From contig USFU01000036.1 of NCBI GenBank assembly GCA_900554135.1, forward strand, positions 1 to 12,665: a DNA stretch of 12,665 nt, written 5' to 3'. A program made the position numbers and the translations under genes. This DNA comes from an uncultured Collinsella sp. (GTDB lineage: Bacteria > Actinomycetota > Coriobacteriia > Coriobacteriales > Coriobacteriaceae). The notes under the pieces are model-generated. The model made no database searches. It saw only the letters and a program-made list of their open reading frames with translations, and was not told where the DNA came from. Below, piece after piece: positions 1 to 9,922 of this stretch (the stretch's first letter is position 1; each line of letters starts with the position of its first letter).

Positions 1-3000
1 GCCCAGCTTGCCCAGGGCATCCGTCGTGAGCGGGGCCTTATCCCAGGTGACGGCAGCAGTCTTCTTTGAGCCGTCGGACATGTTGAGGGTCACCTGGGCA
101 GGCAGCGCGATGTCGTCGGCAGCCGTATTACGGGCAACCGAAAGCTGAACGCCAACGACGCTCTCAACAACCGGCTTCAGATTGATCGTAGCCTTGACAT
201 CAAAGTTGCCGACCACGGTCTTACCCGTGACGATAACACTCGTGCCGTCCTTCTTAATGGTGAGGGCCTCCTTGGGAGCGGTCCAATCGATCTTCGAATC
301 GACCTCGGAGCCGTCCTTCATGGCGACCTTAACGGTCTTGGGCAGCGCTGCCACAACCGCATCGGGCTTCGCGCCGTCGTCGACCGTCACGGCGTCAACG
401 GTGCCAGCCAGGCGATCGGGAATCTCGTGCAGCGGCTTGACGACCTTGATCGTGCACTCCGCCTTCTGATCCGTTCCGGCAACCATGCCCTTGACCGTGA
501 CCTCGCCCTCCTTGGCAAAGTCCTTGTCGGCAAGGTCCTTGGTGTCCCACTTCACGTCGACCGCGAGATCAGAGCCATCGGAGTAAATCGCAGTGACCTT
601 CGCAGGCAGCTTGCCCAGAGCATCCGCTGCCTTCGTGTCGCGCTCGACCTCAATGTCATCAGCGGCGTCAAGGCTCACGATATGCGCGGTTACCTTGACC
701 TTCACCTTTACGGTCATGCCGTTGTCCGTCAGGCCCGTGACCGTGAACTCGTTGCCGGCGTGGCCCAGGCTATCGACCTGAGACCACTTAACGGGCGTCT
801 CGTTCTTAGTCTTGCCGTCCTTCATGACCACCGTCACCGTGAACGGCAGCATGTCCATCAGGTCCGCGACCTTGGCATTGTCCGCAATCTGAATGTCGGC
901 AATCGGCTCAACGTGGTCGGGCGTCTCGGCATCCTGGTCCACCACAGTCACGTTGCAGGTCACCTTGGCGCCATTAAGCTTAACCGTGCCGGTAATCTTC
1001 ACGGTACCGGTTTCGACGAGCAGCTTGTCCGTAACGTTGGAGAGGTCCCACGTGTCAATGTCGAGCAGATCGGTTGAGCCGTCGGAATAGGTCGCCACAA
1101 CCTGCTTGGGCATCTGCTGGTACAGGTCCTGCTTGGACGTACCCTTGGCCACGCTAAACGACTTAGCCTCGAGCTTGGTAATGGTCCGCGGCGCCTCGGA
1201 TATGTTGACGTACACGATGGCGTTGACATTGTCGATGCCCTTGAGCTTGCCGACGAGCTTGTAGGTGCCAGTCTTGGCAAGCGGCTTATTGATGTCGAGG
1301 CCGTCGGTGTCGGTCCACTCCTCGATTTCGGTGCCACCGTATTGGCTATGCGCCGTAAAGGTGCCGTCGGAGTAATTAATATTCACGCACTCGGGCAGCT
1401 CCAGCATTGATCCGACCGTGGTGTTGACTACAACGGCCTCAGGCTGCAACGCAACCTTCTTCGCCTTCTTGTCGGCAACCGTCACCTTAGCAGTAACGTT
1501 GCCGTTCTCATCCACGCCGACCTTTTGGCCGTCATCGTCAAGCAGCGCCATAACAGCAGCGGCATCAAAGCCGACCACGTGGCCCGTCGCATAGAACGTA
1601 CCAGGCTGCTCGTACTTCTCGGGCGCAATCGGGTCCCAATCAATAGCCGCTGTCGAAACGGAGCCGTCGCTCATCTCGACCGCCATCTTGGACGGCATGG
1701 TCGGAGCGGTACCGGCCTTGGTGGTCACTGTGGTCTCGCCGTTATCGATTGCCTTCTTAACGCCTTGGATAACGATCTTGGTCTGAACAGTGAGGCCGGT
1801 GTTGCTGCCGACGACGTATCCGTTGAGGTCGCTTGTAAACAGCGCGCCAGACACTGTCGTGACCTGACCCGGCTCTCCGGTATAAACCGAGGGGCGAATG
1901 TCACCCCACTCAACGTGGGCATTGTGCGTTTTGCCATCACTCGTGGCAACCGAAACATTCCACGGCAGCTCGGGAACGACGCCATTGGCCGTGGTAATGC
2001 GCTCAGGAACGGCAATAGAGGTAACAGAGCAGACGTCTACAGTGATTGTCGCCTCGGCACCACCTTGGAGCTTGCCCTTCACCTTAAACGAACCGTCCTT
2101 GGCATAAGCGTCTTCGGCAACGCGGTCCCATGTGACCTTTTCGCGCTGGGGCTCAGAAGACACATCGTTGTCGTATCGAACCTCAAGGTATTCCGGCAGC
2201 ATCGGCTTGGTGCCGGGAACGGTCCATATGGTTCCGCTCTGCACCGAGGTCGCCTTGCTCGCAATCTTAACGGTGGCAGTAATCGGAACGTCGACCGTCT
2301 GCATGCCGTTCTCCGTGCCAAAGCTAATTGTTGCAGTGCCGCGGACCACGCCGCCCTGGGTCCAATCGAAGCCCTTCGTGTTCCACTTGGCCTCGGCGTA
2401 TTTGTTCGAATACCCCGGTTGATCAGTCGCATCGGGGCTTACAAGTTCGACATGGCTGGGAAGCATGGCGGTGCCGTCGCTGCCCTTGAGCACCGTAATG
2501 GTTTGCGGCTGAGCCTCCCAGTTTTTAGTCACGATGACATGGACCTTCACGGGGATATTCGTTCCGACGACCGTTCCAGTTATCGTGCAGTCCTTCTGGG
2601 GGCACCTATCGTAGGCATCCCAGTTGACGCCGAGACTGTCAAAAGTCGTTCCGTCCTGCAATGCGCCAGAAACAGTGAGATAGTCCAGATTGACTTCCTC
2701 ACCGGGGTAGATGACACGCCAGTCCTCGTACGAGCGTCCAAGCGTCACGCCGTTATCGCTGTAGTTGTTGACACCCTTGACCTCGCCGCACACCGCAGTC
2801 GCATGGATCTTTGCCAGCGAGCCGGAGACCGTACCGGTAATTTCGTACTCGCCCGGTTTGCCGTCCAGCAGCTCTTGAGGAAACTCATCCCAGCTATAAG
2901 GCTGTCCCGAGGAATACCTGGGGTAGAAGGAGCTGCCGTCAGACAAATACAGATCGGACAGATAGCGCGGAGCCAAGAGCCCGACGCCGGGAACATAAGC

Positions 3001-4338
3001 GATCTTACCAATGTTGCTGTCCTTGAGATCGCAGACGTTGACCGTCGCCGTGACCGGAATGTTGGAACCAGTGAAGTATCCGTTGACAGTAATCTGGCCA
3101 AGGTTCTTTAGGGCGTCCTGACTAATTGTCGACCATTGTACGGGGAAACTGCCTCGCGAACCATTCCACATCGTAGCCTCGATTGAACCCGGCATATTGG
3201 GCTGGCAACCGATAAGCGTGCTTGTCGATGTCGAAGAAGGCATCTGAAGGGCGCGGACGGAGATGGTCGCCGTGGCTCGGTTGCTGTCACCCAGTTCCAC
3301 CTGACTAGACGACGAAGATGAGGTATTGGCCCAATATGACAGTGAACCAGATACCGTAAAGGTACCCTCGCGGGCAACCTGGGAATCCAGAATGGTATCC
3401 CAGTTAACGGAGCAAGGCTGCTTGGTGCCGTCGGTAAACGTAACCATGACAATGCCGGGAAGGCCGCTCTCCGCAGTCGGACGAACGTTGACGGGCGTAT
3501 TCACCGGAGCAATTTTCTCGATGGATGCGACCTCTTTAACTAAGACCTTTGCACTTACCTTAAGGCCGTTAACGTGAGACGCATCGGCGTTGTCCCAGTC
3601 AACCTGGTAGCTTCGATAATACGAGCCTGTGCCTGTCTGGGTCATCAGGAAATTAGCATAGTTGCTAAGCGGCGTGGTGTCTCCCGTAACGCGCTCGTAC
3701 GTCACCGAATTAAGGTCCAATACATCCTTGGCATCTTTTACCGTCACCGTGCAGGTAACATCTCGGTTGTCGAAACCGTTGAGCTTGCCATTGACCACAA
3801 ACGTGCCGGGCTTTGAGTACTGGGAGCTTTCCACGTTGTCCCATGTAATAGGAATTGACTCAACGACACCGTTCTCGAAGGTAACCTGAGCAGAATACGG
3901 CAGGCCCGGCCATTCGCCGGCAATCGTAGTGCACGTAAACTCGGTCTCAACGCTTTTGACCGCACGAACATTCACGGTGCAATGCACGAGCATGGAGGGA
4001 CAGTCCTTTATATGGCCCTCAACAATAAACGTGCCCGCTTTCTGGTACTGGTCCTCGGAAATGTTATTCCACACAACCGGGCACATCCGGGACTCACCGT
4101 TGGAGTAGTAAACGGACACGTTCGAAGCCAGTGTGGGCGCAAAACCCGCTGCGGTCCAAGTGGACCACTGAGTGCCGCCCGTGGTGCGGGGAGCGTAGAC
4201 TTTGAGAACACCGGTCACATCGAACGGCTCAGCGAGCGAGTACCATTGACCGTTAGCGGACGCACCGAAAATCTGGCCCGTGATGGCGATTTCGGACTCT
4301 TCATTTGCAGAGGCAATGGTGGCCTTTGACTTTTCATC
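1..4338 (-). CDS. Big_4 Ig-like repeat surface protein, main part after an in-frame stop; left-edge partial
   Basis: This is the continuation, in the same frame, of the gene that begins at 4980. I read the frame codon by codon from 4338 to 1 and found 1446 sense codons, no stop and no frameshift; it leaves the window still open. The translation is a chain of about 75-95-residue units of the pattern LP-x-x-V-x-V-x-x-SDG-(about 8)-V-x-W-D, then GTFTVTG-like and TVTV-like strands, as in bacterial Ig-like group 4 (Big_4) domains. Such domains usually form stalks of secreted or wall-anchored adhesins. The anchor and any functional head would lie left of the window. Scattered Cys residues (at least 15) and a Ser-rich linker (TSSSSSSQ, codons near 3301-3325) are unusual points. 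This part has no start or ribosome site of its own; the first in-frame ATG (4084-4086) lies inside a unit and lacks a signal peptide. It is expressed only if the TGA is read through, reverted or a sequence error. Confidence 0.8.
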
Positions 4339-4341
4339 TCA
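4339..4341 (-). other. In-frame TGA replacing the conserved Trp codon of Ig-like unit 2
   Basis: The codon order is GTG CAG TGA GAT GAA, translating as V-Q-stop-D-E. In units 6, 12, 13, 18 and 19 the residue exactly ten positions after the Asp of the SDG/DG motif is Trp; in this unit that position is TGA. A single G-to-A change from TGG explains it. No other complete gene in the window ends in TGA (all end in TAG or TAA), so the window gives no direct evidence of how TGA is read, but code 11 is expected for Coriobacteriia. Confidence 0.85.
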
Positions 4342-4980
4342 CTGCACATAGGCAGAGCCCTCGGTGCCGTCAGACAGTTTAACCTTCAATGCAGGGGTCG
4401 GCACAAAGTCGCCGTTATCGAAGCCGACGTACTTCTCGATAATGGGGTTGGATTCGATTGAGACAACCGTGATGCCACTTTCGCTGGACGGCACGGCGGC
4501 GCTTGCAGCGTTAACCGCGGCCGGATCCGCTGCGGCGGCCTCGATAACCACGCGCTGCTTGACCGTCTGGGTAGCGCCATCGACGGTGCCCTCAAACTCA
4601 TACGAGCCGGCAGGCAGCTGCGCCAAGGTTGCCGGAGCATCGGCGCCGTTCAACTTCCAGGTGACGTTTTCCTGCTTAGTGGTGCCGCTCTCGTGGGTCG
4701 CCGCCACGGTTTGAGGTAGCGTTGCGTCGGAGCCCTCGGCAACATGCAGTTCGGTTTGCTCGGCAAGCGAGGCGATCTTGTCGACCGTCTGATCTTCCGA
4801 GGTTGTCTGGCCGGTGTCCGCGGATGTGGCGGCAGCTCCCGTCGCATCGCTTTGCTCGGCGACGACCTGGGTGGTATCGCCCTGCATCATCTCGGCAAAC
4901 GCCTGCGGCGGCACCGAGCCGACCGTCATGGTAAGGGCCAGGCCCGCGGTGATCGCCGCGTTGACATGCCTTCTGTTCAT
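4339..4980 (-). CDS. N-terminal part of secreted Ig-like repeat protein, ended by premature TGA
   Basis: The reading frame gives 213 residues. Residues 1-29 form a classical signal peptide: basic start MNRRH, a hydrophobic stretch AAITAGLALTMTVGS, and a cleavage site after AFA (27-29). Residues about 30-75 are a low-complexity, Thr/Ser/Ala/Asp/Gln-rich linker. Residues about 78-150 form the first Ig-like unit (NVTWKLNG core). Residues about 168-213 start the second unit, which stops at the position of its conserved Trp. A ribosome site GGGAGGA lies 3 nt before the ATG, which supports this start. If translated as is, the product is a small secreted fragment without an anchor. The frame continues intact after the stop, so the natural gene is almost certainly 4980 to beyond 1. 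Confidence 0.85.
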   Translation of the reverse strand: MNRRHVNAAITAGLALTMTVGSVPPQAFAEMMQGDTTQVVAEQSDATGAAATSADTGQTTSEDQTVDKIASLAEQTELHVAEGSDATLPQTVAATHESGTTKQENVTWKLNGADAPATLAQLPAGSYEFEGTVDGATQTVKQRVVIEAAAADPAAVNAASAAVPSSESGITVVSIESNPIIEKYVGFDNGDFVPTPALKVKLSDGTEGSAYVQ

Positions 4981-4983
4981 AGT

Positions 4984-4990
4984 TCCTCCC
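4984..4990 (-). promoter_or_regulatory. Ribosome binding site of the surface protein
   Basis: On the minus strand GGGAGGA is followed by ACT and then the ATG at 4980. The match to the anti-SD is strong and the spacing is slightly short (3-4 nt). It fixes the start of the signal-peptide frame. Confidence 0.75.
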
Positions 4991-5001
4991 GACTAGCTCA
5001 A

Positions 5002-5021
5002 CGGATCACAGCACTGATCCG
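5002..5021 (-). promoter_or_regulatory. Inverted repeat in the leader of the surface-protein gene
   Basis: Perfect 7-bp arms CGGATCA and TGATCCG surround a 6-nt spacer, ending 11 nt upstream of the ribosome site. It could be a leader hairpin or a small operator. No T-tract follows, so it is not a terminator. I could not recognise a convincing -35/-10 pair upstream; TTGACC near 5078-5083 has no good partner. Confidence 0.45.
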
Positions 5022-5129
5022 GATTGCAAGTTAGGCTGAGCGTACCCCTCTCCAGCGTGGCAACGCAATATGAGATAGGTCAAGCGGCATAAATGATTTC
5101 GCAAGCGGGAGAAATAAGGAGACGTATTT

Positions 5130-5160
5130 ATATGGCAAAGGGACAGTCCCTTTGCCATAT
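5130..5160. repeat. Perfect 31-nt extragenic palindrome
   Basis: Arms ATATGGCAAAGGGAC and GTCCCTTTGCCATAT (15 bp, no mismatch) surround a single central A. Read as RNA, the inner bases would form the loop. The centre GGGAC-A-GTCCC recalls REP-type extragenic palindromes (inference). A similar GGAC-T-GTCC centre occurs at 6939-6947 inside the element after valS. It is not a terminator, as no T-run follows on either strand. Confidence 0.8.
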
Positions 5161-5173
5161 CCTGCCAACGCTT

Positions 5174-5203
5174 CGCCACGAAAGCAGGCTATCTACTACG
5201 TTT
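5174..5203 (+). repeat. Left copy of a 30-nt imperfect inverted repeat
   Basis: It reads CGCCACGAAA, then a variable 5-nt block, then CTATCTACTACGTTT. The reverse complement of 5306-5335 is the same except within the variable block (GCAGG here, TGGGC there). It directly abuts the terminator stem at 5205. Confidence 0.75.
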
Positions 5204-5204
5204 A

Positions 5205-5236
5205 ACCCGCATGGGTCGACCATGCGGGTCTTTTTT
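5205..5236 (+). terminator. Rho-independent terminator on the plus strand, without a plus-strand gene before it
   Basis: A 10-bp perfect stem (ACCCGCATGG / CCATGCGGGT) with loop GTCGA is followed by C and six T (5231-5236). On the minus strand the same hairpin is followed by TTAAACG, a poor T-tract, so it would end minus-strand folC transcripts only weakly. The nearest genes on both sides are minus-strand, so it ends either antisense transcription or a short unrecognised RNA. Confidence 0.75.
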
Positions 5237-5305
5237 GAAAATTGGCAAGCCTTCTACCTGCGGTTTTAATTTTGCGATTCTCGGTGTGGTCAGTGGTATT
5301 CGCTA

Positions 5306-5335
5306 AAACGTAGTAGATAGGCCCATTTCGTGGCG
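5306..5335 (-). repeat. Right copy of the 30-nt imperfect inverted repeat
   Basis: On the plus strand it reads AAACGTAGTAGATAG, then a 5-nt variable block, then TTTCGTGGCG, the mirror of 5174-5203. The two copies enclose 102 bp that contain the terminator. Similarity seems to continue weakly outward, with ATAT and CCTGC elements outside both copies. Confidence 0.75.
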
Positions 5336-5367
5336 AGCAGGCCATATTTACTACCCGGCAAATGGAG

Positions 5368-6711
5368 CTAACGGAGCAAGCCTGCTACTTCGCCGGCTAG
5401 GGTGATGGTGCCGGCTGCTACGAAGGGCTCTCCGGCGGCATCGAGGGCTGCGAGGGCCTCGGAAACGCTGGGGTACACGCCCGCAAGCTTATCGGCGTCC
5501 ACCAGGGCAGCGAGCTCCTCCGCCGGTAGGGCGCGGTCGGAATCGGTCTGCGTCACAACCACGCGCGGGAAGGCAGGAATCAGCACATCGACGATACCCG
5601 CCACGTCCTTGTCGGCCAGCGCGGCGCACAGCAGCGTGGGGCGATTCTCCACGCACGGGTCGATCTCGTCCAGTGCGCTCACAAAGTTCTCGCAGCTCTG
5701 AGGGTTATGGCAGGCATCAATCAGCTTGAGCGGATTGGTTCCCAGCACATCAAAACGGCCCGGCGTGGGGCAACCCATAAGCGAATCGTCGAGCGCATCG
5801 TGGTCAAGCTCGCGACCAAGATAGCCCTCACACAGCATAATCGCGCACGCGGCATTCTGCGGCTGATACGACGGCTTGACCATACTCGACGTATAGATCG
5901 CGCGCGGCGTGGTGCAGCTAAACTCAACCGTATCGCCCACATGCGCCGGCACCTTAGTCGTGGCGTGGCTCACCACGAGCGGCACAACGCCGCACTCGCG
6001 GCAACGGGCATCCATCACGCGCTGAACGCTCGCCTCGTGCGTGCCCTCGCCCAAAACAACCAAGCGCCCGGGTTTGATAACCGCGGCCTTCTCGCCCGCA
6101 ATGGCCTCGAGCGTGTCGCCCAGGATGCGCGTGTGGTCGAGCCCGATGCCGGTGATGGCAACGGCGACGGGATCAGTCGCACTCGTGGCGTCCCAACGGC
6201 CGCCCATGCCAACCTCGAGCACAGCAACATCCACTGCAGCCTCGGCAAACACCACCAGTGCGGCAGCCGTCAGCAGATCAAACGGTGTAATGGTGTACGC
6301 GCGCTCCCCCGCCGCCACACGACGGGCATTCACGCGATGCCCCGCCTCAACAGCAGCAGAAACGCCACGGGAAAACGCCCCATCGCTCACGACACGCCCA
6401 TCGACCTCCATGCGCTCGGGATAGCGCACAAGCTGCGGCGACGTATACAGCGCGGTCTTTAACCCCTCACCACGAAGGATGGCAGCCGAAAAACGCGTGG
6501 TCGAAGTCTTGCCGTTGGTACCGGCAACCTGAATGCAATCGAAATACTCGTCCGGACGTCCCAGCTCATCGAGCATGTCGACAACCGTCTCAAGCAGAGG
6601 CCCAGCATCCCCAGAAATCCGCCCCGTATCAGCAGCAAGTCCCACAGCCTCACCAAACGAAAGCAATTCAAACGAGAACGGCACAGAATACGACCCAGAA
6701 CGCTTAGGCAT
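5368..6711 (-). CDS. folC: Bifunctional folylpolyglutamate synthase / dihydrofolate synthase
   Basis: This cytoplasmic, ATP-dependent Mur-ligase-family enzyme joins L-glutamate to dihydropteroate and adds further glutamates to reduced folates. Numbered from the chosen start (447 aa, usual size): the ATP P-loop GTNGKTS at 64-70, the family motif EVGMGGRWDAT at 166-175, then GLDHTRILGDTLEAIAGEKA with the Lys-bearing EKAAVIK segment, and the C-terminal-domain motif DACHNP at 332-337 (commonly DGAHNP). I chose the ATG at 6711, giving MPKRSGS, rather than the ATG at 6732: a strong ribosome site GAGGGGA lies 9 nt before 6711, while the sequence right before 6732 is the T-run of a terminator. It lies downstream of valS on the same strand, an order known from Bacillus, but with a 278-bp gap and the terminator between them, so it may have its own promoter. 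Confidence 0.93.
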   Translation of the reverse strand: MPKRSGSYSVPFSFELLSFGEAVGLAADTGRISGDAGPLLETVVDMLDELGRPDEYFDCIQVAGTNGKTSTTRFSAAILRGEGLKTALYTSPQLVRYPERMEVDGRVVSDGAFSRGVSAAVEAGHRVNARRVAAGERAYTITPFDLLTAAALVVFAEAAVDVAVLEVGMGGRWDATSATDPVAVAITGIGLDHTRILGDTLEAIAGEKAAVIKPGRLVVLGEGTHEASVQRVMDARCRECGVVPLVVSHATTKVPAHVGDTVEFSCTTPRAIYTSSMVKPSYQPQNAACAIMLCEGYLGRELDHDALDDSLMGCPTPGRFDVLGTNPLKLIDACHNPQSCENFVSALDEIDPCVENRPTLLCAALADKDVAGIVDVLIPAFPRVVVTQTDSDRALPAEELAALVDADKLAGVYPSVSEALAALDAAGEPFVAAGTITLAGEVAGLLR

Positions 6712-6720
6712 AAACCAAAG

Positions 6721-6727
6721 TCCCCTC
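6721..6727 (-). promoter_or_regulatory. Ribosome binding site that decides the folC start
   Basis: GAGGGGA on the minus strand, 9 nt before the ATG at 6711. It lies inside the reading frame of the longer alternative start (6732), which has no comparable site of its own. Confidence 0.7.
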
Positions 6728-6732
6728 AACAT

Positions 6733-6765
6733 AAAAAGAGGCCCGCAATAAACAACGAGCCCCTC
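6733..6765 (-). terminator. Rho-independent terminator between valS and folC
   Basis: On the minus strand GAGG-(GG)-CTCG pairs with CGGG-CCTC: two 4-bp helices, one G-T pair, a 2-nt bulge and a loop of about ten bases, then five T ending just before the upstream ATG at 6732. It should end valS transcripts, or act as an attenuator if transcription continues into folC. Confidence 0.6.
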
Positions 6766-6870
6766 CCATTCAAAATATCAGCCAAACACCGTTGCAGCGG
6801 AATCAAGGCCACAACCCAGTGGCCCTAACACGCCAGATGCAAACAACCACGTAACCGCACTAGGAGCGGT
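6766..6870. other. Spacer with two short hairpins between valS and folC
   Basis: GGCCAC/GTGGCC arms with a 6-nt loop lie at 6807-6824, and ACCGC/GCGGT arms with a 7-nt loop at 6854-6870. No gene is visible. Together with the terminator and the large palindrome next to it, almost the whole 6733-6989 spacer can fold. Confidence 0.4.
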
Positions 6871-6969
6871 CCGACGCTTTGCTCGATACTAGTTCCGCAC
6901 GCAAAGGACAGCACTAAATGTGCTGTCCGTCTTGCGCAGGACTGTCCGCAGCGGAGAGCAAAGCATCGG
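6871..6969 (-). repeat. Nested palindromic element, copy 1 (downstream of valS)
   Basis: The outer inverted repeat has 14-nt arms with one mismatch (6871-6884 CCGACGCTTTGCTC against 6956-6969). Inside is a perfect hairpin at 6906-6928 with 9-bp arms GGACAGCAC and GTGCTGTCC and a 5-nt loop. Read on the minus strand, 6942-6893 is GTCCTG, 8 nt, the hairpin, 5 nt, GTGCGGAA. The element at 9741-9790 has the same length and plan. CGCAA/TTGCG may extend the stem. No T-run follows. Confidence 0.7.
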
Positions 6970-6989
6970 GACGCGCCCCTCAGTAAGCC

Positions 6990-9686
<2,697 letters not shown>

Positions 9687-9692
9687 ATATCT

Positions 9693-9699
9693 CTCCCTT
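9693..9699 (-). promoter_or_regulatory. valS ribosome binding site
   Basis: AAGGGAG on the minus strand, 6 nt before the ATG at 9686, which supports the longer MEEMPKN start over the internal ATG three codons later. Confidence 0.7.
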
Positions 9700-9723
9700 G
9701 CCCGTCGGCGTGTCCGCCTGCTT

Positions 9724-9802
9724 GGTTTTCGCTCGGTCAGGTCCTGGCTCGCACGAAGAGCACATTTAGTGCTCTTCGGCTCGTGCGGAATCTACGAAAA
9801 CC
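9724..9802 (+). repeat. Nested palindromic element, copy 2 (valS leader)
   Basis: The outer arms GGTTTTCG (9724-9731) and CGAAAACC (9795-9802) enclose a perfect hairpin at 9755-9777 with 9-bp arms GAAGAGCAC and GTGCTCTTC and loop ATTTA. The plus strand 9741-9790 reads GTCCTG, 8 nt, hairpin, 5 nt, GTGCGGAA, the same 50-nt plan as the reverse strand of 6893-6942. CGCAC/GTGCG can lengthen the stem with a GGCTC bulge. In the transcript of valS it lies about 40 nt upstream of the coding region and could fold there. No T-run follows. Confidence 0.7.
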
Positions 9803-9922
9803 TTGCGCCTGGCCTTCGGCGGCGCGGCCTGCGGTGACTTTGGGGCAGCCCGGTTTCCCGTTGGCCGGCGCCCCCACTCATAAGCCTCAAGTCGGTGGGC
9901 TGATATGTTGCGTCCCTGATGG
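9803..9922. other. GC-rich, foldable spacer between the aminotransferase gene and the valS leader element
   Basis: No gene or standard terminator is visible. On the minus strand it can form CCCAC/GTGGG, GGGGC/GCCCC with an inner CCGG/CCGG, and an imperfect GGCGC-GGCC pairing. The base composition is as high in GC as coding DNA. It may be part of a structured valS leader, an independent small RNA, or a decayed repeat. Confidence 0.35.

Larger units (their letters stand above)
1..4750 (-). repeat. Array of about 19 diverged Ig-like (Big_4-type) domain units
   Basis: The units are visible at protein level only; I see no long identical DNA copies. Anchor points are the Trp motifs, for example VVWNNIS, ITWDNV, VNWDTI, VTWDRV, VEWGDI, IDWDPI, VKWSQV, VKWDTK, IDWTAP and VTWDKA. 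Units toward the left edge are regular, with the LP...SDG...W pattern easy to follow. Units in about 2500-4300 are more diverged and richer in Tyr, Ser, Asn and Cys. Deep divergence between units makes loss or gain of copies by recombination less likely than in young tandem arrays. Exact unit boundaries are my estimate. Confidence 0.75.
4981..5367. other. 387-bp gene-free, palindrome-rich spacer between folC and the surface-protein gene
   Basis: I see no credible gene here. It holds, left to right: the surface-protein ribosome site and leader hairpin, an unremarkable stretch of about 5022-5129, a perfect 31-nt palindrome, an inverted pair of 30-nt repeats, and between them a plus-strand terminator. 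The stretch 5237-5305 is AT-richer and shows nothing I recognise. No clear minus-strand terminator follows folC. Confidence 0.7.

Noticed and set aside
1525..3111. 528-codon open frame on the plus strand, with other long plus frames at 427-1077 and 5707-6462
   Set aside because: These are mirror frames of the Ig-like array and of folC; they are rich in Arg, His and Asn with no recognisable domain.
4339..4341. Selenocysteine insertion at the TGA
   Set aside because: The position matches a structural Trp, no redox motif surrounds it, and no convincing hairpin follows the codon.
1..4750. CRISPR or DNA-level tandem repeat
   Set aside because: The repetition is visible only at protein level, with units of about 75-95 residues and strong divergence.
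5132..5269. 45-codon plus-strand ORF starting with MAKGQSLCH, with AAGGAG upstream
   Set aside because: Its start lies in the perfect palindrome and it reads through the terminator hairpin and its T-run; no real gene would be expected to span these. The SD spacing is also long.
9687..9922. T-box or cobalamin-type riboswitch before valS
   Set aside because: No TGGTACCGCG-like T-box sequence. A GGGAA...GCTGCCCC stretch recalls the cobalamin core, but the intervening conserved parts are missing and valS is not a B12 gene.
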